Assembly: GCF_002979655.1 (NCBI RefSeq)
Contig: NZ_PCPG01000005.1
Location: forward strand, 124,001-188,000
Source of the DNA: Microbacterium sp. MYb45
GTDB lineage: Bacteria; Actinomycetota; Actinomycetes; Actinomycetales; Microbacteriaceae
Length of the DNA stretch: 64,000 nt
Direction: 5' to 3'
A program made the position numbers and the translations under genes. Shown in pieces: positions 59,111 through 64,000 of this stretch. Every line of letters begins with the position of its first letter. The stretch's first letter is position 1. The notes under the pieces were generated by a model that was not told where the DNA came from, did no database searches, and saw only the letters and a program-made list of their open reading frames with translations.

Positions 59111-60533
59111 CGATCGGCCTTTCCACGGGCAGTGAGTAGTACTGCGTTCGCGATGTCGCGGCGACCGCCGCGGCGAGTGTCACTGTACCAACGCGCCCCA
59201 TGAAGATGGTCGCGGCCATGACGTACGAGGCCGAATCAGGGAGCTCTGCGGTGAGCCCCGTGGACAGGCCGACGGTGCCGAACGCCGAGATGACGTCGAA
59301 CAGCACGTGACTGATGTCGTCCTTGGTGATCTGGGAGATCGTGATGGTCGAGAGCGCGACGATGGTCGCGCCCCACGCGACGACGCTGAGTGCCACGCGC
59401 TGCACGTCGCTGGGGATGCGGCGGCCGAAGGCCTCGACCGACTGGCGGCCCTTGGCCTCGGACCAGACGGCGATCGCGAGCACGGCCAGAGTGGTGACCT
59501 TGATGCCGCCGGCGGTCGAGGCGGAGCCGCCGCCGACGAACATCAGCATGCTGGCGGCCAGCAGGGACGAGCCGTTCAGATCGTCCATCTCGATCACGTT
59601 GAAGCCGCCGGATCTGGTCATGGCGGAGAGGAAGAAGGCTTGGAAGGTGGTGTCGGCCGCATCCATCGACCCGAACGTCTTCGGGTTGTTGAACTCGAGG
59701 ACGACGAAGACCGCGGCGCCCAGGATGAACAGCAGCACCGTGGTGACGAGTGTCAGCTTGGTGTGCAGCGACCACCGCTTCACGTGCCAGACGTGCTTCG
59801 CGAGGGTGTAGATCACGGGGAAGCCGATGCTGCCGAGGAACACACCCACCATGAGGAGGAACAGCACGAGATAGTCGTCCGCGAACACCGCGACGCCACC
59901 GTCGTTCGGTGCGAACCCGGTGTTCGTGAACGCCATGGCCGCGAAGTAGGGGGCCTCCCACAGTGCGGCGATGGGGTCGACCTTCGCCATCACCAGCGCC
60001 GGGTACAGCAGGGCTGCCAGCGATGCCTCGATGATGAGGGCCGAGACGGCGACCGTGGTCAGCAGCTGCCCGACCTCGCCGAGTCGCACGGTCTGGCTCT
60101 CGTTCACCACGCCGCCGTGTGCCCGCAGAGGATTGGTGTCGCCCGCCGCCAAGAGCTTGGCCCGCAGCCCGAGCCGCTTCGAGATCAGCATCCCCATGAG
60201 AGACGCGAGCGTGAGGACGCCGAGGGCGCCGATGTTCACCCCGAGGAAGATCAGGACGTGGCCGAAGGGTGACCAGTGGTTGGCCATGTCGACGGTGGCG
60301 AGGCCGGTGACGCAGATCGTCGACACGGCGGTGAAGAGCGCATCGCTCAGCGGTGTGACCGTGCCGCTCGCGGAGGCGATCGGCAGCGACAGCAGCACCG
60401 TGAACACGAGGATCAGGAGCGCGAACACGACGATCGCGAAGCGGGAGGGCGAGGACGTGACGAGGTGCTTCACCCGTCCGGCGGCGCCTTTGAGGGCCTG
60501 TCGTGGGGACGACGCCGAAACGATGCCCGACAT
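59103..60533 (-). CDS. ktrB: Potassium uptake channel subunit (TrkH/KtrB family)
   Basis: A 476-residue K+-translocating membrane protein. Four pore-loop regions are visible, including TAVSTICVTGLATVD, MAFTNTGFAP, SAMTRSGGFNVI and SAFGTVGLSTGL, whose glycines form the selectivity filter. ATG 60533 has a GAGGGGG ribosome site; an upstream in-frame start would add 24 residues rich in Arg. With the RCK subunit downstream, it makes a Ktr-type uptake system driven by ion gradients. Confidence 0.93.
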   Translation of the reverse strand: MSGIVSASSPRQALKGAAGRVKHLVTSSPSRFAIVVFALLILVFTVLLSLPIASASGTVTPLSDALFTAVSTICVTGLATVDMANHWSPFGHVLIFLGVNIGALGVLTLASLMGMLISKRLGLRAKLLAAGDTNPLRAHGGVVNESQTVRLGEVGQLLTTVAVSALIIEASLAALLYPALVMAKVDPIAALWEAPYFAAMAFTNTGFAPNDGGVAVFADDYLVLFLLMVGVFLGSIGFPVIYTLAKHVWHVKRWSLHTKLTLVTTVLLFILGAAVFVVLEFNNPKTFGSMDAADTTFQAFFLSAMTRSGGFNVIEMDDLNGSSLLAASMLMFVGGGSASTAGGIKVTTLAVLAIAVWSEAKGRQSVEAFGRRIPSDVQRVALSVVAWGATIVALSTITISQITKDDISHVLFDVISAFGTVGLSTGLTAELPDSASYVMAATIFMGRVGTVTLAAAVAATSRTQYYSLPVERPIVG

Positions 60534-60639
60534 CGCTGCCCCCTCGTGATTCTCTCTTGCCCGCGCGCTGCGGACACGCGGCGCCTGTCGCCGAGCCTTC
60601 GTCATGGTACTCCGTGCCGGAGCCGACTACCCTGATCAC

Positions 60640-61047
60640 ATGACGGACATCTTCGACGTGATCGCAGACGGTACGAGGCGCGACATCCTCCAGCTCCTGC
60701 TGCGACGCACGGAAGAAGGAGAGACGGGCACCAGCGTCAGCCAGATCGTCGCCGACCTCGGCATCAGCCAGCCCACCGTGTCGAAGCACCTGAAGGTGCT
60801 GCGCGATGCCGAGCTGGTCTCGGTGCGCGAAGACGGACAGCGTCGTTTCTACAGTCTCGCCGTCGAGCCGCTCGAGGTCGTCGACGACTGGCTGGTCCCC
60901 TTCCTCGTCGATGCGTACGGCGACGAGGCCCCCGACATCGACTACCCCGTGAACGACAGCGCCGCGCACGCCGCGGAGGTCGTCGGTCGCGCCGCGGCCT
61001 CCGCGAAGCATGCCGTCGCCAACGCACTCAAGCGCCTCGGCGCCTGA
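60640..61047 (+). CDS. ArsR-like winged-helix regulator
   Basis: A 135-residue regulator. The HTH is at about residues 15-75 (FDVIADGTRRDILQLLL, then SVSQIVADLGISQPTVSKHLKVLRDAELVSVREDGQRRFYSLA), in the SmtB/ArsR style but with no metal-binding Cys or His pattern. An Ala-rich helical tail follows to the C-terminus. ATG 60640 is exactly six bases after TACCCT, indicating a leaderless transcript. It diverges from the potassium system and may or may not regulate it. Confidence 0.88.
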   Translation: MTDIFDVIADGTRRDILQLLLRRTEEGETGTSVSQIVADLGISQPTVSKHLKVLRDAELVSVREDGQRRFYSLAVEPLEVVDDWLVPFLVDAYGDEAPDIDYPVNDSAAHAAEVVGRAAASAKHAVANALKRLGA

Positions 61048-61054
61048 GGCATCC

Positions 61055-61882
61055 TCAGCGACGTCCCGCCTTGCGGCGGAAGAGCCACGCGCCCCACGTC
61101 ACCGCGATCAGCAGGATGACCAGGCACCAGCCGATCGCCCACCAGGCTTCGCCCTGCAGGGGCGTATCCATCAGGAGGGCGCGGATCGTCTCGACGATGG
61201 GCGTGATCGGCTGGTTGCCCGCGATCGGCTGCAGCCACTCCGGCATGCTCGCGACGGGCACGAACGCGCTGGAGAGATAGGGCAGGAACAGCAGGACGAA
61301 CCCGTAGCCGTTCGCGCCCTCCGGGCTTCCTGCGGCGAGACCGATCGCCGCGAACAGGTAGGTGATCGCGAGGATGTACAGGGTGATGAGGCCCGCCAGC
61401 GCGATCCATTCCCCGAGGTCCGCGGTGGGTCGGAACCCGACCAGCACGCCGACGCCGATCACGATCGCGGTGGCGACCAGGTTCCGCAGCACACTGGCGA
61501 CGACGTGCCCGGTGAGCACGGCGCCTGCACGCAGGGGCATGGTGCGGATCCGATCGATGATGCCGGTGCGCATGTCGTTCGCGACATACACGGCGGTGGA
61601 CGATGCTCCGAAGCCGGCGCAGGTCAGGATGATGCCCGGCACGACGTAGTCGACGTATGCGCCCGAAGGGTCGATGGCGCCGCCGAAGACCCATGTGAAC
61701 ATCAGCATGAGCATCACCGGCAGCATGATCGCCATCAGCAGCGATTCGCCGTCGCGCACAGAATGGCGCAGGCTCCGTCCGACGAAGACGGCTTCGGCGG
61801 CGAACCCGCGCAGCCTCGGACGCGGAGTGGGCGCGGAGGGGGTGGATGCCGTCGGTCGAGGCGTGGCCAGGGTGGCGTTCAT
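61055..61882 (-). CDS. ABC-2 permease, DrrB-like
   Basis: A 275-residue drug-exporter permease with six hydrophobic segments after a Pro/Thr-rich N-terminus. The cytoplasmic signature NDMRTGIIDRIRTMPL (E/D-x-x-x-G-x-x-x-R-x-x-x-x-P) is typical of DrrB-like proteins. It overlaps the ATPase gene by four bases. Probable role: export of a hydrophobic drug or lipid together with the DrrA-like ATPase. Confidence 0.92.
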   Translation of the reverse strand: MNATLATPRPTASTPSAPTPRPRLRGFAAEAVFVGRSLRHSVRDGESLLMAIMLPVMLMLMFTWVFGGAIDPSGAYVDYVVPGIILTCAGFGASSTAVYVANDMRTGIIDRIRTMPLRAGAVLTGHVVASVLRNLVATAIVIGVGVLVGFRPTADLGEWIALAGLITLYILAITYLFAAIGLAAGSPEGANGYGFVLLFLPYLSSAFVPVASMPEWLQPIAGNQPITPIVETIRALLMDTPLQGEAWWAIGWCLVILLIAVTWGAWLFRRKAGRR

Positions 61883-62772
61883 GCGTTCTCCTTCACGGGG
61901 CGAGAAGTCGAGGTGGGCGAGGTGACGGCGAGGAAGACGTCGTCGAGGGTGGGGCGGCGCAGCGTGACGACGCCGTCGGCTCCCTCCTCATCGAGCAGGT
62001 CGAGCGCTCGCCGCAGGTCGGCGACCGTGCCGTCGGTGGGGATCTGTCGGCTGAGTGCGCCGTCACTGTCATGGAGCTCGACCGTGTCTCCGCCGATGCG
62101 CGCCTTCAGCTCCGCCGGTGTGCCGAGTGCGGCGATGCGGCCGTCGTGCAGCACGGCGATCCGGTCGGCGAGCTGATCGGCCTCCTCCAGGTACTGCGTC
62201 GTGAGGAACACCGTGGTGCCTGACGCCGCGAGCGTCCGGATGATGTCCCACAGGTCGCGGCGGCTCCGGGTGTCGAGGCCGGTCGTCGGTTCGTCGAGGA
62301 AGAGTACCTCGGGGGTCACGACGAAGCTCAGGGCGAGGTCCAGTCGACGGCGCATCCCCCCGGAGAACGTGCGCACGGTGCGGGCGGCGGCCTCGGTCAG
62401 ATCGAACTGGGTGATCAGTTCGGTCGCACGACGCGCGGCGGCTGCGCGGCCGAGCCCGGCGAGCCGGGCGAACATGACCACGTTCTCCGTCGCCGTCAGG
62501 GCGTCGTCGACGGCGGCCGCTTGACCGGTGAGGCTGATGCGGCGTTGCACTTCGACCGCGTGGGTGTGCACATCCCACCCGGCGACGGCCACCGCACCGG
62601 CGTCGGCACGGGTGAGTGTGGTGAGGATGTTGATCGTGGTCGTCTTTCCCGCCCCGTTTGGTCCGAGCAGGGCGAAGACCTCTCCGCGTCCGACGGTGAA
62701 GTCCAGGCCGTCGACGACGGTCTTCTGGGCGAAGGCCTTGTGCAGGCCGCGCACCTCGATGGCTGTGTCCAT
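61879..62772 (-). CDS. ABC ATPase, DrrA-like
   Basis: A 297-residue ATPase. Walker A is GPNGAGKTT (38-46), signature FSGGMRRRLDLALS, Walker B VLFLDEPTTGLD, followed by a C-terminal extension with TVELHDSDGALSRQIPTDG and RRPTLDDVFLAVT, as in DrrA. ATG 62772 is preceded by AAGGG. It is the first gene of the exporter operon; the TetR gene diverges from the same regulatory region, so the operon is most likely repressed by it. Confidence 0.94.
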   Translation of the reverse strand: MDTAIEVRGLHKAFAQKTVVDGLDFTVGRGEVFALLGPNGAGKTTTINILTTLTRADAGAVAVAGWDVHTHAVEVQRRISLTGQAAAVDDALTATENVVMFARLAGLGRAAAARRATELITQFDLTEAAARTVRTFSGGMRRRLDLALSFVVTPEVLFLDEPTTGLDTRSRRDLWDIIRTLAASGTTVFLTTQYLEEADQLADRIAVLHDGRIAALGTPAELKARIGGDTVELHDSDGALSRQIPTDGTVADLRRALDLLDEEGADGVVTLRRPTLDDVFLAVTSPTSTSRPVKENA

Positions 62773-62785
62773 CAGGTGACCCTTT

Positions 62786-62830
62786 CTGTGTATGAAGGAA
62801 ACTGTGTATGAGCAACGCAACTGTGTATGA
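62786..62830. repeat. Three direct repeats CTGTGTATGA in the drrA-tetR intergenic region
   Basis: Copies of CTGTGTATGA lie at 62786-62795, 62802-62811 and 62821-62830, with start-to-start spacing of 16 and 19 bases, between the DrrA-like start and the palindrome. They may be regulator half-sites or promoter elements for the exporter operon. Confidence 0.6.
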
Positions 62831-62840
62831 CCGTAACACA

Positions 62841-62859
62841 CTGTTTATTAAATAAACAG
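62841..62859. promoter_or_regulatory. 19-bp palindromic TetR operator candidate
   Basis: CTGTTTATTAAATAAACAG is a perfect palindrome (9+1+9) in an otherwise GC-rich genome. It sits between the divergent DrrA-like and TetR genes, four bases upstream of the tetR -10 box (TAGGAT, 62863-62868). Confidence 0.75.
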
Positions 62860-62874
62860 AAGTAGGATGAGCGC

Positions 62875-63807
62875 ATGACTGAGACCGAGCCGCCGGAGCT
62901 GCCACGGGGGATCGCGCTCGCCTGGGGTGTCGCCGCGAACCCGCAGCGCGGACCCAAGCGGGAGATGAGCGTCGAGAAGATCGTCGATGCGGCCGTCGAG
63001 CTGGCCGATGCCGAGGGGATCGGCGCCGTTTCCATGGCGGCCGTGGCGGCGAAGCTCGGCTTCACGCCGATGTCCCTCTATCGGTACGTGACCGCCAAGG
63101 ACGATCTGCTGCTGCTCATGCAGGAGCAGGCGACGGGGCTTCCGCCGGCGAGCCACCTCGAGGTCGACGGATGGCGCGCACGATTGCTGGCGCTGTACGA
63201 GGCGCAGATCATGCTCTACCTGCGCCACCCCTGGATGCTCTCGCTGCCGATCACCGGATCGCCGATCACTCCGAACAGCTCCGCCTGGCTCGATGCAGGC
63301 CTCGCCGCGCTCGAAGAGACCCCGCTGACCGCCGAGGAGCGGCTGGCCGTCGCGCTCGCCATGACGGGGCATGCTCGCTGGTGCGGGATCGTGCTGGCCG
63401 GCTACACGGAGCAGGCCCGCGGCAGCGGCCTCACTCCCGACGAGGTCTCTGCGCGCGAGGCCGAGCTCTTCGATCGGGTGATCACCGCGGAGGAATTCCC
63501 TGCTCTGCGTCGCGCGATCGAAGACGACGTGTTCCTCTCCGCGGCCGACCCCTTCCGCTTCGGGGTCGAGCGGACGCTCGACGGCGTTGCTGCGTACATC
63601 GCCGCCCTCGAGCGTGGTGAGCCGCGATCCGTGGCGACCGACTGGGTCGACCTCGAGCCCGTAGAACTCGCGGGGGACCGTCGTCTGAAGGAGGCGCAGA
63701 GGGCGGTGCGCGAAGCGGAGAAGGCTCTGCGCGCGGCCCACAAGATCGAGCGGCAGGCGCTTCGCGAGGCGCGCGAACGACTGGCCAAGGCGAAGAAGCC
63801 GGCCTGA
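62875..63807 (+). CDS. TetR family repressor with long C-terminal helix
   Basis: A 310-residue TetR protein, longer than usual (about 200-220). A 30-residue N-terminal stretch precedes the HTH at about residues 35-80 (KIVDAAVELADAEGIGAVSMAAVAAKLGFTPMSLYRYV). The last ~45 residues (DRRLKEAQRAVREAEKALRAAHKIERQALREARERLAKAKK) form a charged amphipathic helix seen in some actinobacterial TetR proteins. ATG 62875 is six bases after TAGGAT, so leaderless. It probably represses the divergent DrrAB operon and itself through the 62841-62859 palindrome. Confidence 0.9.
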   Translation: MTETEPPELPRGIALAWGVAANPQRGPKREMSVEKIVDAAVELADAEGIGAVSMAAVAAKLGFTPMSLYRYVTAKDDLLLLMQEQATGLPPASHLEVDGWRARLLALYEAQIMLYLRHPWMLSLPITGSPITPNSSAWLDAGLAALEETPLTAEERLAVALAMTGHARWCGIVLAGYTEQARGSGLTPDEVSAREAELFDRVITAEEFPALRRAIEDDVFLSAADPFRFGVERTLDGVAAYIAALERGEPRSVATDWVDLEPVELAGDRRLKEAQRAVREAEKALRAAHKIERQALREARERLAKAKKPA

Positions 63808-63946
63808 CCCGCGTCCCGGGCTCAGTGCGTACCCTCGTCACGGGTCAGTGACCGCGCATGCGTCCCGTTGATCACACGGGCCACATGGGTTTACATGCGT
63901 CCCAGCTACCCCATAGAGTGTGCACATCGAGAAAGGGGTACGTGGG

Positions 63947-64000
63947 ATGCCCGAGGTTCCAGATGTCCGATTCCTCACGGTGGCCGAGGTCGCCGAGCTG
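63947..64000 (+). CDS. BldC-like helix-turn-helix protein, 5' end only
   Basis: The first 18 codons (MPEVPDVRFLTVAEVAEL) match the N-terminus of BldC/excisionase-type actinobacterial HTH proteins. ATG 63947 has AAAGGGG upstream, and TTTACA-N18-TAGAGT near 63890-63919 could be its promoter. The rest lies beyond the window. Confidence 0.7.
   Translation, partial: MPEVPDVRFLTVAEVAEL

Noticed and set aside
1..64000. tRNA, rRNA, CRISPR arrays, insertion sequences, prophage or attachment sites
   Set aside because: Looked for conserved tRNA arms, regularly spaced repeats, transposase or integrase motifs and flanking direct repeats; none was found by eye.

Overview
The window is high-GC DNA (roughly 70% G+C by eye) with dense, mostly short-spaced genes, frequent GTG/TTG starts and many promoters of the leaderless actinobacterial type. 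The gene set (CmtR-like sensor, IdeR/DtxR-type iron box, NH3-dependent NadE, Erm methylase, TM0106-type nuclease-helicase, BldC-like HTH protein) suggests an actinobacterium of the Microbacteriaceae, most like Microbacterium. This assignment is inference. I saw no tRNA, rRNA, CRISPR array, insertion sequence or prophage. The region looks like stable chromosome with accessory transport and resistance genes.

Layout. 1-4.7 kb: a minus-strand operon of ABC ATPase, ABC-2 permease, TetR repressor and an FtsX-type permease cut by the left edge, headed by a candidate TetR operator. 5-8.4 kb: a GntR regulator, then a yybP-ykoY-like manganese riboswitch in front of a TerC exporter, followed by a CNNM/CBS membrane protein. 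8.4-12 kb: an arginase-family hydrolase, an SDR, a CmtR-like sensor with a cation exporter, and a small export protein. 12-15.5 kb: a DesK/LuxR-type two-component pair, an erm methylase with an apparent leader-peptide attenuator, and ogt. 15.5-17 kb: threonine synthase. 17-25 kb: a catabolic operon of NCS1 permease, hydantoinase/oxoprolinase subunit and three successive DUF917 proteins, ending in a PucR-family regulator.

25-33 kb holds small enzymes, a MerR regulator, an M20 peptidase, an MFS pump and the RNA ligase RtcB. Upstream of rtcB is a compact unit of strong promoter, 32-residue ORF and terminator. 33-38 kb is an iron-siderophore uptake locus: a siderophore reductase diverges from a binding protein, two permeases and an ATPase across an iron box. 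38-42.8 kb contains a DNA glycosylase, a winged-helix regulator preceded by a leaderless cysteine-rich short ORF, and a second MFS pump whose Shine-Dalgarno lies inside a terminator-like hairpin. 42.8-52 kb is nucleic-acid and nucleotide metabolism: SbcD, SbcC, a nucleosidase, NadE and a 1156-residue nuclease-helicase. 52-64 kb carries upp, tadA, a CDF transporter, proC, two ABC exporters, a Trk/Ktr potassium system, an ArsR-like regulator, a TetR repressor facing a DrrAB exporter across repeat-rich DNA, and the start of a BldC-like gene.

A recurring theme is control at the RNA level: five transcripts (terC, erm, rtcB, the winged-helix gene and the 41-kb MFS gene) have leaders with hairpins or short ORFs. 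Many starts are placed exactly six bases after a TANNNT-like -10 box, which was used to choose several start codons.
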